Shown: positions 25,756 through 34,236 of the stretch, in pieces
How the letters are laid out: each line of letters opens with the position of its first letter
How positions within the stretch are numbered: position 1 is the first letter of the stretch
Assembly: GCA_028713675.1 (NCBI GenBank)
Contig: JAQTNV010000007.1
Coordinates: forward strand, 1 to 64,000
Direction: 5' to 3'
Length of the DNA stretch: 64,000 nucleotides
Origin: a bacterium
GTDB taxonomy: Bacteria > Desulfobacterota > JAPLJL01
The notes under the pieces: generated by a model
What the model was told of the DNA's origin: nothing
The model's input: the letters and a program-made list of their open reading frames with translations, nothing else
Database searches by the model: none
Made by a program: the position numbers and the translations under genes

Positions 25756-27395
25756 CAATATTCCTTTTTATACACGCTGATCCGGAAACCTTTCATCTCC
25801 GGATACACGATCCCGGCCCAGGCTTCCCAGGCCCCCGCGGGCCGGAAACTCCTGACCAGCCGGTATTTTTCCCCGCGGGAGACGGCCTGGATCACCTCCC
25901 GGTAACCCTGGAAGGATTTAATAAAGCGCTCTTCCTGGAAAAGGGAAGACTCGGCCACCGCCAGGAAATCTGGATCATATTTTTCCAGCCCGGCCAGGGA
26001 AAAATCGGCGGCCCGCCGGATGACCAGTTCATTCCGGAAACCAAAATGCCGGGTGGAGTGATAGGTCCCGAAATAAGTCGCCACCTTCTTATCCTTGGGA
26101 ATTTCCTGATTGATCCACTCCCCCGCTTCCCGGTAGACCTGAAACTGTCCCTGGAAATGGGGAATTTTAAGATCCGAGAGAAAAAATACCAGGGAAAGGC
26201 CGAGGAGCAAGCCGCCGGCCAGACGCAACCGGGTCGGACCGGCGAGAAAAAACCGCAGGGCCTCCGCCCCCAGGATAACGATAAAGGGGAAATAAGGGAG
26301 CTGATACTGGGGCATGGCCAACTGGGAAACACTGCCGGAAAAAACGAAGTAACCGACGGGAAACGCGATAAAAATCAGAGCTTTCCGCCAGTCCTTCCGG
26401 GAAAAAAGAACCAGCCCCAGGGCGGCGGCCGGATAGATGAGCGGTCCGAAAAAGAAAGGAAAAAGAATAAAAACCTGGTAAAAAAACCGCCGGTAAAAAA
26501 AACTGGAGGGATCGGTCCGAAACTGGATCAGGTGCTGCTGGTTCTGGCCCATCTGCGCCCCGAGCTGATCCCGAAACGCGGCGAAATCCAGGACCGAATA
26601 CGGACAGGTCAGGAAAAACACGACGGCAGCCACGTAGCCGCAGAAAAGGAATTTTTTCGAAAACCATCCCCGCCATCCCGTTTTCAGCCCCACCGCAAAC
26701 AGGACGGGCAGGAAGACAAAGAAATTGTACTTGGTGGAAAGCGCGAGGCCTCCGCACACGCCCGCCCAGACAAAATCCTGGAGATCCCCCCGCTCGTAAA
26801 TATTCAGGGAAAAGTAACAGGTCAGAAAAATCCAGAACAAGAGGGAAATATCAACCTTGAAAACCTGGGAGAAAAAAATATGGAAGGGGGAAATCGCCAG
26901 GAAAAGAGCGGCCAGTGACCCCGTCCGCCGGCCGAACAATCTCCGGCCCAGCAGGTAGGTCAGGTATATGGTCCCCAGCCCGAAGGCGATGGAGGTGACC
27001 CGGCCGAGGTAAAAAAGCAATAATCCCTGATCATAGATCCCGAATCCTTTTATGCATTCCCCGACGGTACCGATCCCGCCCGTCACCCAGTTTATCCCGA
27101 GCGCAGGCGAGAGACACCTGGCTCCCAGCACCAGGCCGTAAAGCAGGGTGGTCCAATAAATCGGAAAGGACCCGTACCAGAAAAAATGCGGGTTCGGATC
27201 GCCGGTCTGCAGAATTCTCCAGGCGGCCCCCACCACATCCCCTTCGTCGCCGTACTCAAAAAATGGGAGCAGAAAATTCAGATGGGGCAGACGGAAAACC
27301 AGCGCGAGCAGGAGAATGCCGGCAATCAGGACGCGATCGCTTTCCCGGATCTTCACCCAGAAAGACTGTCCTGGCGGAATTGAATTTTCCTTCAT
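25755..27395 (-). CDS. GT39-type membrane glycosyltransferase, paralogue 2
   Basis: The 546-aa product has about 11-12 membrane helices, an acidic pair D50-E51 in the first outer loop (FEYGDEGDV), the cluster signature GSFPIYWT and FSQVFKVDISLLFW after helix 4-5. The C-terminal soluble part is about 120 residues. The enzyme should use a polyprenyl-phosphate sugar at the periplasmic face. The stretch LSPALGIN is shared with paralogue 3 and absent from paralogue 5 (see the 45-bp repeat). It is co-transcribed with the methyltransferase and RS6. The 170-bp gap before it holds no clear terminator and may contain an internal promoter. Confidence 0.87.
   Translation of the reverse strand: MKENSIPPGQSFWVKIRESDRVLIAGILLLALVFRLPHLNFLLPFFEYGDEGDVVGAAWRILQTGDPNPHFFWYGSFPIYWTTLLYGLVLGARCLSPALGINWVTGGIGTVGECIKGFGIYDQGLLLFYLGRVTSIAFGLGTIYLTYLLGRRLFGRRTGSLAALFLAISPFHIFFSQVFKVDISLLFWIFLTCYFSLNIYERGDLQDFVWAGVCGGLALSTKYNFFVFLPVLFAVGLKTGWRGWFSKKFLFCGYVAAVVFFLTCPYSVLDFAAFRDQLGAQMGQNQQHLIQFRTDPSSFFYRRFFYQVFILFPFFFGPLIYPAAALGLVLFSRKDWRKALIFIAFPVGYFVFSGSVSQLAMPQYQLPYFPFIVILGAEALRFFLAGPTRLRLAGGLLLGLSLVFFLSDLKIPHFQGQFQVYREAGEWINQEIPKDKKVATYFGTYHSTRHFGFRNELVIRRAADFSLAGLEKYDPDFLAVAESSLFQEERFIKSFQGYREVIQAVSRGEKYRLVRSFRPAGAWEAWAGIVYPEMKGFRISVYKKEY
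27084..27128. repeat. 45-bp tract identical to 28937-28981
   Basis: The 45 bases are identical between paralogues 2 and 3, and identity drops on both sides. Paralogue 5 (around 32275-32300) has the same flanks but lacks exactly 24 nt of the tract. Confidence 0.85.
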
Positions 27396-27565
27396 CGGGA
27401 AACAACCGTTCTGACGCTCCGGAGCGGATTCCGGGCCGGATCACCTCGGGAATCCGGGGCCCGGATGCCCTCCCCGATTATCCGCGTCGGATCGGGCAAG
27501 AAATGATTAAACGTCTGTATTTATAAAGACTGATAAGGACCGGAGGCCCGGCTCGCGGATCCGGG

Positions 27566-29239
27566 CTAGGACCCGGGAGGGGATTTTTTCGAATCCGCGG
27601 CTTCCCTCCGGCTCCAGACCGTGATCCGGAATCCCTGCATTTGCCGGTAGACTTTCCCCGCCAGCCATTCCCAGGTCGGCTCCAGCCTGAATTCCTTGAC
27701 TAAATAATACTCTTTCCGGCCCTCTCCATAAAAGAGCCAATCCAGGAGCTCTAGGTAACCCTCAAAATGACAGGGGCAGCGGGGTTCCTTGAAAATCTGC
27801 GAATCCGTCAGGATCAGGTAATCCGGATTTGCTTCCCGGACCCGGGCCACCGACAGGCGGTCGGCCTTGGCTTCGCGTTCCTCCCGGGCAAAACGGAAAT
27901 GTCCCGTGGCCGGCACCTGCCAGAAGAAATCCAGCACGGGTTTGTCCTTGGGAATCTCCCGGTCAATCCACCGGCCGGCTTTCTGATAAACCCCGAATTG
28001 CCCCTGGAAATGCGGGATCCACAAGTCCGAAAGGAAAAATATCAGGGAAAGGACCAGGAGCGCCCCGCCGGCTCCCCGCCGCCAGCCGGCTGATTTCCAT
28101 AATTCCAGCATCCCCTGCGTTCCCAGGATGACAAAGAAAAACAGGTAAGGCAGCTGGTATTGGGGCGGCACCAGCTCGGAAACGCCGGCGGTAAAGAAAA
28201 AATAAGCCACCGGGAAAGACAAGAGGAGTATGGTCAGGCGCCAATCCTTCCTGACCAGCAGGAAAAAACCGTAGGCGGACGCCACGTATATTATGGGCCC
28301 GAAAAATGCCGGGAAAATCAGAAATATCTGGTAGAAAAAACGCCGGTGGAAAAAACTGGCCGGATCGTACCGGTATATCCATAAAAACTGCTGGTTCACG
28401 TTCATCTGGACCGTGAGCTGGTGATAAAAATTACGGAAATCCAGGACCGAGTAGGGACAGGTAAGGACAAACACCATCGCGGCCAGGTATCCCCCGATCA
28501 GGACCTTCCAGGAAAACAATCCTTCCCACCCCGACCTTAAAACGGGGGCAAGCAGAAAAGGCAGCAGGATCAGGAAGTTATACTTGGTGGACATGACCAA
28601 TCCGGCCGCCAGGCCGGCCCAGAGGAAGCTTCCGATGCTTCCCCGCTCGTATATGTCCAGGGAGAAATAAACAACCAGGAGCATCCAGAAAGCCAGGGAA
28701 ATATCCACTTTGAAAACCTGGGAAAAAAAGATATGAAACGGCGCCACGGTGAGGAAGAGGGCGGAAATGTAACCGGCGCCCCTCCCCCAGATTCTCCGGG
28801 CCAGGATGAAGGCGATTACGATTGTGCCCAGCCCGAACAGGATCGAAGTAAATCTGCCCAGGCCCAGCAGCAGAAAGCCCTGGTCGTTAATGCCGAAGTT
28901 TCTTATGCATTCCCCGATTGTGCCTACCTCTCCCCCCACCCAGTTTATCCCGAGCGCAGGCGAGAGACACCTGGCTCCCAGAACCAGGTCATACAACAGG
29001 GCCGTCCAGTAAATCGGAAAAGAGCCGTATGAGTAGAAATGGGGATTCAGGTCGCCGGTCTGGACAATCCGCAGGGCCGCCTTGACCAGGTCGTTCTCGT
29101 CGGAATATTCGAAGTACGGGATCAGAAAATCCAGGTGATGAAGGCGCAGGGCCAGCCCGAGCAGAAGTAAAACCGACAATCCCAGGAAATCCTTTTTAGA
29201 GATCATATTTGTCACATTCCCGGAAATTGACCGGCCCAT
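27566..29239 (-). CDS. GT39-type membrane glycosyltransferase, paralogue 3
   Basis: The 557-aa product has about 11-12 membrane helices, the acidic pair D47-E48 (EYSDEND), YGSFPIYWT, FFSQVFKVDISLAFW and a C-terminal soluble region. It is the closest relative of paralogue 2. Two starts are possible: the ATG at 29239 with GGAA directly upstream, or an internal ATG at 29206 (MISKKDF), which puts a short basic segment before helix 1. The gene is separated from both neighbours by 107-170 bp, wider than elsewhere in this run, so it may have its own promoter. Tandem duplication followed by divergence is the simplest origin of the five genes. Confidence 0.87.
   Translation of the reverse strand: MGRSISGNVTNMISKKDFLGLSVLLLLGLALRLHHLDFLIPYFEYSDENDLVKAALRIVQTGDLNPHFYSYGSFPIYWTALLYDLVLGARCLSPALGINWVGGEVGTIGECIRNFGINDQGFLLLGLGRFTSILFGLGTIVIAFILARRIWGRGAGYISALFLTVAPFHIFFSQVFKVDISLAFWMLLVVYFSLDIYERGSIGSFLWAGLAAGLVMSTKYNFLILLPFLLAPVLRSGWEGLFSWKVLIGGYLAAMVFVLTCPYSVLDFRNFYHQLTVQMNVNQQFLWIYRYDPASFFHRRFFYQIFLIFPAFFGPIIYVASAYGFFLLVRKDWRLTILLLSFPVAYFFFTAGVSELVPPQYQLPYLFFFVILGTQGMLELWKSAGWRRGAGGALLVLSLIFFLSDLWIPHFQGQFGVYQKAGRWIDREIPKDKPVLDFFWQVPATGHFRFAREEREAKADRLSVARVREANPDYLILTDSQIFKEPRCPCHFEGYLELLDWLFYGEGRKEYYLVKEFRLEPTWEWLAGKVYRQMQGFRITVWSRREAADSKKSPPGS
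28937..28981. repeat. 45-bp tract identical to 27084-27128
   Basis: This is the second member of the identical pair, in the same reading frame and at the equivalent place in paralogue 3. It encodes the start of an outer loop (RCLSPALGINWV). Confidence 0.85.
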
Positions 29240-29345
29240 TTCCAGATAGAATCATTGCTTGAGCTCGAGATGTGACAGCAATTGTTTTCGGATAACACCG
29301 TTTTTTCCCCGGGTAAATTCGGCCCGATCGAGGGATACCCGCCGG

Positions 29346-30914
29346 TTAACGCTTTTTCTGAAATATGTATATTTCGTACATGTTTTCATCCCTGATAATT
29401 TTCCCCGCCAGCTCGGTTATCGGCATTTTGAAAATTTTCCTGATTTCATAATGTTCGGTATCCTTTTTCAGCACCTGATACATTTTTTCGTAATCCTTTT
29501 TCAAGACGCTGTCCGCTATTTCCATAACAATGTAGTCGGGCTTGACCTCTTCCAGGGTCCGCAAATCAAATGAATCGGTCCACTTTATTCTATTTTCCCT
29601 GACAAAATTCAACTTCTCAGACGGGATCAGAAAGCCATAATAACCGATTACCCTGCTGCCGGCGGGAATTTCTTTCTCGATCCATTGGCCGAGTTTTTCA
29701 TATTGATGGATGTAAACCCTGTAGCTGGCAAAAGGCGCGGTCAGGTTCACGATCTCGTAAACGAGAAAAGCAGCCAGAAGAATTGATTTCACGCTGGCGA
29801 TTTTGCGGACATTGTTGGCGATGTAATATGAGCAGAAAATTATGACAAAAGGATACAAGGGCAGAATATGCTGGGGGAGCATCACGAACCCCGATTGCGT
29901 TTCCACCATCAGGAAGTAAACCAGCGGCAGCGAAATCAGCAGAATGAACGCCTGCCTTTTCTGCGCGAATAACTGCCGGCCTCCCGCGAGGGCCAGGACA
30001 TACAGCAGCGGGTTGAACAACAAAGGAAATATCAAAACGACCGAGGCCGCGGCCTGCCCGATCAAATATGCCGCCAATTCGATCGGATCCTTCGAAAAAG
30101 CGTATCTTTGGATGACCAGTTCGTTGAGAATCTGCCTGATGAGATTGTTCAAATCGAAGAAGCAATACGGGCAGGTGAGGAAGAAGGTCAAGAGAGCCGC
30201 GTTTATGCACAGGATCGGCTTGATCAAAGCCCGGGAAAATACTTTTTCCGTCTGCCAGTAGGCCACGAATACCGGGACCATCAGGAAAAAGTAATATTTG
30301 GTCGAAACCGCCAGCCCGACCAGTATTCCCGCCAGCAGGTAATGCTTTGTTTTTCTTTCTTCAATAATCAGCAAAGACAAATATACGCACAGCAGGAGCA
30401 GAAACAGCAGGGACATATCGACCTTGAACAATTGGGAGGAAAGAACATGGAGAGGCGAGATCGACATTAAGAAAGCCGACCAGTACCCGGCTTTCTCGCC
30501 GAACAGCTTTTTGACGGTTAAAAACATGACATAGATGCTGGCGATTCCGAACAAAACGGAGGTCAGCCTCCCCAGATAATACAGGGAAGGATCAATCACG
30601 CTTTCCTTGACGGGAATGAGCGCATAAAAGGAATGTTTCTCCCCGGTGAAAAGCCAGGAAATATAATAGAAAATTTTAAAAATCAGCGCCGACCAATAGA
30701 CCGGGAAGGAACCATATTTGAAGCTCAGGGGACAAAAGAGATTTGCCGGATCAACATGAACTGCCAGGTTGGCCCAGATATATTCATCCGGGATTTCGAA
30801 ATAATCCAGGAGAAAATCCAGATTTACGATCCGGATAATCCCGGCCAAAAGGCAGATGGCCAGAATAATCACGTAATTCTGCCGGTTCTTCCCGGGGACG
30901 GTGATATTTTCCAC
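29346..30914 (-). CDS. GT39-type membrane glycosyltransferase, paralogue 4
   Basis: The 522-aa product starts with GTG. It has the acidic pair D43-E44 (EIPDEYIW), the variant signature YGSFPVYWS, SSQLFKVDMSLLF and about 11-12 membrane helices. By eye it is more AT-rich and uses more A/T-ending codons than the genes on either side. It also lacks the CIRDFG-type loop shared by paralogues 2, 3 and 5, so it may have entered the run separately. It follows paralogue 5 after 14 bp and is therefore co-transcribed with it. The donor is probably a polyprenyl-phosphate sugar; the acceptor is unknown. Confidence 0.87.
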   Translation of the reverse strand: MENITVPGKNRQNYVIILAICLLAGIIRIVNLDFLLDYFEIPDEYIWANLAVHVDPANLFCPLSFKYGSFPVYWSALIFKIFYYISWLFTGEKHSFYALIPVKESVIDPSLYYLGRLTSVLFGIASIYVMFLTVKKLFGEKAGYWSAFLMSISPLHVLSSQLFKVDMSLLFLLLLCVYLSLLIIEERKTKHYLLAGILVGLAVSTKYYFFLMVPVFVAYWQTEKVFSRALIKPILCINAALLTFFLTCPYCFFDLNNLIRQILNELVIQRYAFSKDPIELAAYLIGQAAASVVLIFPLLFNPLLYVLALAGGRQLFAQKRQAFILLISLPLVYFLMVETQSGFVMLPQHILPLYPFVIIFCSYYIANNVRKIASVKSILLAAFLVYEIVNLTAPFASYRVYIHQYEKLGQWIEKEIPAGSRVIGYYGFLIPSEKLNFVRENRIKWTDSFDLRTLEEVKPDYIVMEIADSVLKKDYEKMYQVLKKDTEHYEIRKIFKMPITELAGKIIRDENMYEIYIFQKKR

Positions 30915-30928
30915 CGATCAGACCTTTT

Positions 30929-32551
30929 TCATTTCAACTTCCGGAAGATCAGGATCCGGAAACCGGCGAATTCCGGGTGAACGAATCCCGCGAACATCTC
31001 CCACGGGCGGGGCGGGGAAAAACCCGCCTCCAGGAGGTACGATTTATTGGAATTGCTTTTCAATTCCACCAGTAAATCCCGGTATTCCCTCCACACCGGC
31101 GTGGCAAAACTGGTTTGATAAAACATCTTTGCATCGATCAGGACCACCCATTCCGGGTCCACTCTCTTTAACTCTTGCGGGGAAAGATCCCCCGCGCGCA
31201 GGTAACCATGCCCGTCGGTAAATCCCCAGTCGCCCGTCGGGGTGTAAACCCACCAATAGAAAATGGCCTTTTCCCCCCGGGGTATCTTTTGCTGAACCCA
31301 TTGGGCGGCTTCCCGGTAAGGGCCATAAACCCCGTAAAAATGGGGATATTTCAGATCCGTCAGGAAAAACAGAACCGAAAAAATCAGGGCCGCCCATCCG
31401 GCCAGCTTCAGCCGGGCCGACCCGGTCTTCAAGAGTTCCACCAGCGCGAACGACCCGGCGAGGGCCACAAAGGGGAAAATCGGATACTGGTACTGGGGGT
31501 AAAGGTCCCGGACGTAAAAAGACACGAAAAAGAAATAGGAGACCGGGAAACTTAAGAACATTATTCCCCGGGGGAGATCCGAGGCCAGGATCCGATAACC
31601 GCCGCCCAGAGAAAGCAGAAACAGGAGCGGTCCGAAATAAAAGGGAAACATCACCAAAAATCGATATATCAAAGGGTTCAAGGACGAATAAAGCTGGGCG
31701 CTTCCGTAAATGTACAGGTTCAGATTCGCCTTCAGCGACTTCACGCCTTGATAAAAGCCGGGAAAATCCAGCAGGACAAACGGGCAGGACACGAAGAAAA
31801 CCACCAGCCCCACGTACAGGGAGAGCAGGCCCTGTTTGACCGTCTTTCCCCGGTCGGCCCCCGGCCGGGCCCAAATCGCCGTCAAGGCCGCCAGCAGCGG
31901 CAGAAATGACAGGAAATTGTATTTGGTCCCCAGGGAAAGCCCGCCGCAGACTCCCGCTCCGATCGCGTCCCGGAGCCGCCCCTGCCGGTACAGTTCCCAG
32001 GCAAAATAAAAAGTCAGCAGGGTCCAGAAAAGCAGGGAAGCGTCCACCTTGAAAATCTGGGAAAAATAGATATGCAGCGGCGAAATCGACAGGAAAAATG
32101 CCGCCAGCAGCCCGGTTTCCCGGTTGAGAACCTTTCTCCCGAGCAGGTAGACCAGGTAGACGGTTCCGAGCCCGAAGGCGATGGAGGTGGCGCGGCCGAG
32201 GTAAAAAAGCAGGAACCCCTGGTCGTACATCCCGAAGTCCCGGATGCATTCCCCGACGGCATCGATCCCGCCCGTCACCCAGCACCTGACTCCCAGCACC
32301 AGGCCGTACAACATGGCCGTCCAATAAATCGGGAAAGCGCCGTACCAGACAAAATGGGGATTCAGGTCGCCGGTCTTCAGGATTTTCAGGGCGTGCTCGA
32401 CGAGATATCTTTCGTCCTGGCCGCTCTCAAAATAGGGGAGGAGAAGGGAAATCCCCTTGATTCTCAGGGCCAGGGCCAGCAGGAAAATCAGGAAAAGAAT
32501 CCAACGGTCATTTCGGGGGAAAACCGCCGCCAGAACATCCCGGGATTTCAT
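30929..32551 (-). CDS. GT39-type membrane glycosyltransferase, paralogue 5
   Basis: The 540-aa product has the acidic pair D46-E47 (SGQDERYL), the signature YGAFPIYWT, FSQIFKVDASLLFW and about 11-12 membrane helices, with a short soluble C-terminus. The C-terminal motif HPEFAGFRILIFRK matches endings in paralogues 2 and 3 (PEMKGFRISVYKK). It starts 3 bp after the methyltransferase at 32555 ends. Its outer loop lacks the LSPALGIN residues present in paralogues 2 and 3. The role is transfer of a polyprenyl-linked sugar; specificity is not predictable. Confidence 0.87.
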   Translation of the reverse strand: MKSRDVLAAVFPRNDRWILFLIFLLALALRIKGISLLLPYFESGQDERYLVEHALKILKTGDLNPHFVWYGAFPIYWTAMLYGLVLGVRCWVTGGIDAVGECIRDFGMYDQGFLLFYLGRATSIAFGLGTVYLVYLLGRKVLNRETGLLAAFFLSISPLHIYFSQIFKVDASLLFWTLLTFYFAWELYRQGRLRDAIGAGVCGGLSLGTKYNFLSFLPLLAALTAIWARPGADRGKTVKQGLLSLYVGLVVFFVSCPFVLLDFPGFYQGVKSLKANLNLYIYGSAQLYSSLNPLIYRFLVMFPFYFGPLLFLLSLGGGYRILASDLPRGIMFLSFPVSYFFFVSFYVRDLYPQYQYPIFPFVALAGSFALVELLKTGSARLKLAGWAALIFSVLFFLTDLKYPHFYGVYGPYREAAQWVQQKIPRGEKAIFYWWVYTPTGDWGFTDGHGYLRAGDLSPQELKRVDPEWVVLIDAKMFYQTSFATPVWREYRDLLVELKSNSNKSYLLEAGFSPPRPWEMFAGFVHPEFAGFRILIFRKLK

Positions 32552-32554
32552 ATA

Positions 32555-33310
32555 TTATTTTTCCGCGCCGGAATTTTCTTTCTCGGCCAGGACATACAGC
32601 ATCAGGCCGAAGGGCAGGTCAAACCGGTTCAGCGCCCGTTTTTCCTGGCGCAGCACGGAAAGGAAGAAAAACCCCAGGCCCGGGAAAGCCGCCAGGCGAA
32701 AATCGGTGATTTCCTTGAGCTTCGGGAAAACCACGCTCAGGCCGTTTTTGATTTTTCTGACCAGGAAGGTGAGCGGAAGAGGAGCCGCCCCGTAATTGGT
32801 CATCCGCAGGATCTTCAGGCCGCAGGCCCGGCAGAGCGCGGTGATTTCGTCCCGGGTATATCTCCGCAGATGATGGGCGATTTCATCATTATGACCCCAG
32901 AGAAAGTGATGCGCGGGCACATTGATCACCACCCGTCCGCCCGGTTTCAGCACTCTCTGGATTTCCTGCAGGGCCAGCCGGTCGTCTTTTAAATGCTCCA
33001 GAATCGAACTGGCCCAGACCAGATCGAAACTGTGCTGCTGAAACGGAAGCCTCTGCGCGTCACCCCGGACCAGGATCAATTCCTGATCGGCATTCCCCGG
33101 ATGCAATCGAAACGCCTGGGACGAGAGATCAACCCCCACCACCCTTCCCCAGCGCGAAAGCGCCGGGGTGAACTGGCCGGTCCCGCAGCCCACATCCAGG
33201 ATTTTCCGCGCCGGACCGGACGGCATTTCTCCGAAGAGACCGAGCAGGATCTCCCGCATCCCGATAAAGTACCAGTGGTTGTCCTGGAAACGGGCGATTT
33301 CCTCATACAT
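32555..33310 (-). CDS. Class I SAM-dependent methyltransferase
   Basis: I start the gene at the ATG at 33310 (251 aa), preceded by GGAA, rather than a TTG four codons upstream. Motifs are ILDVGCGTGQFTPAL (motif I), VVGVDLS (motif II), LVWASSILEHLKDD and LKPGGRVVINVP. A C-terminal stretch with hydrophobic residues resembles membrane-associated methyltransferases often encoded beside GT2 and GT39 genes. It lies between GT2 and paralogue 5 with gaps of 53 and 3 bp. The substrate is likely a lipid or glycan intermediate of the cluster. Confidence 0.85.
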   Translation of the reverse strand: MYEEIARFQDNHWYFIGMREILLGLFGEMPSGPARKILDVGCGTGQFTPALSRWGRVVGVDLSSQAFRLHPGNADQELILVRGDAQRLPFQQHSFDLVWASSILEHLKDDRLALQEIQRVLKPGGRVVINVPAHHFLWGHNDEIAHHLRRYTRDEITALCRACGLKILRMTNYGAAPLPLTFLVRKIKNGLSVVFPKLKEITDFRLAAFPGLGFFFLSVLRQEKRALNRFDLPFGLMLYVLAEKENSGAEK

Positions 33311-33363
33311 TCGGGATTCCAAATCGATTTTCCTTGGGGAGGAAAAGCTCTCCCGGCTCCCGG

Positions 33364-34047
33364 TTAATATTTCCGGAACTTGAGGATGGCCCAGATGGAT
33401 TTCAACCCATCGATCCAGCGGATTTTCTTGCCTTCCTCGAAGCTCCGGGGCGAATAATCAGTCGGAATTTCCTTGATCTGGAAGCCGCGCCGGAGCAGCT
33501 TCATCACGATCTCCATCTCGATCTCAAAACCGTTCGCCTGCAGCTGCAGGCTCTCCAGGATTTTCCAGCGGATCGCCTTATGCCCGGTGGTGACATCCGT
33601 CAAGCTTCCCTTCCCGGCCCTGTTCACCAGCCAGGTCAGGAACCGCCCGCCCCAATAGTAGCGGCGGTAGGAAGCCGGATTTTTCTTCAGCTTTCGCGAA
33701 CCGAAAACCGCGGCAATGTCCTGATTCCGGCTCAGTTCTTCCACCATGCTGGTGATCCGGTCGGGAAGGTATTCCCGGTCCGCGTCCTGGATCACGACAA
33801 TCTCGCCCCGGGCCGCCCGGGTCCCGGCCTGGATGGCAAAACCCTTCCCCCGGTTCTCGGGAAAATAAAGGCCCCGCAATTCTTTGATCTCTTTTTCCAG
33901 CCTGCGGACCAGCATCCCGGTTCCGTCCCGGGAACCATCGTCAACCGCCAGGATTTCTTTTTCGAAGGGAAGCCCGGCTACCGCGCGGATCGTGTCCTCG
34001 ATGGAACCGGCTTCATTGAAAGCGGGAATGATAATCGAAATCAGCAT
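33364..34047 (-). CDS. GT2 polyprenyl-phosphate glycosyltransferase (DPM1-like)
   Basis: The 227-aa product has the GT2 N-terminus SIIIPAFNEAGSI, LAVDDGSRDGT, the QDADREY metal-binding segment and TDVTTGHKAIR, as in dolichol-phosphate mannose synthase and bacterial polyprenyl-phosphate sugar synthases. There is no C-terminal GtrA-like membrane domain, so it is the compact form. The expected reaction is transfer of a hexose from a nucleotide sugar to polyprenyl phosphate at the cytoplasmic face, making the donor that GT39 enzymes use. It is the first gene of the ten-gene run and would be a natural first step for the five GT39 enzymes. Confidence 0.9.
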   Translation of the reverse strand: MLISIIIPAFNEAGSIEDTIRAVAGLPFEKEILAVDDGSRDGTGMLVRRLEKEIKELRGLYFPENRGKGFAIQAGTRAARGEIVVIQDADREYLPDRITSMVEELSRNQDIAAVFGSRKLKKNPASYRRYYWGGRFLTWLVNRAGKGSLTDVTTGHKAIRWKILESLQLQANGFEIEMEIVMKLLRRGFQIKEIPTDYSPRSFEEGKKIRWIDGLKSIWAILKFRKY

Positions 34048-34085
34048 GGCTTAAATAATATATAAAAAACCCGTAAAAATCTAAA

Positions 34086-34103
34086 CCGGGTCGGCCGACC
34101 CGG
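34086..34103. promoter_or_regulatory. 18-bp perfect palindrome between divergent genes
   Basis: CCGGGTCGG and its exact complement CCGACCCGG meet without a loop. It lies in the 189-bp gap between the GT2 gene (minus) and the flavodoxin/ferredoxin gene (plus), 39 nt before the GT2 start. It could be an operator for a dimeric regulator or a hairpin in the leader of the long operon. Confidence 0.45.
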
Positions 34104-34236
34104 AAAGCGGCGCCGGATAAACAGCTCAAGCTGCGGGGCCGGTCCCGCGGCCGGCCTGGAAACCGCCGGCGTTTCCACCGGGATTTACCCGTTTTTCCCG
34201 GTTGCTTTTTCAACCGGATTTGCGGATCATAAATGC

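Noticed and set aside
31044..32324. 426-aa alternative minus-strand frame inside the fifth GT39 gene
   Set aside because: It is an alternative frame of a well-supported membrane protein, with glycine/arginine-rich low-complexity sequence and no domain.
34086..34103. Rho-independent terminator
   Set aside because: The palindrome has no loop or clear T tract and lies between divergent starts where no gene ends.
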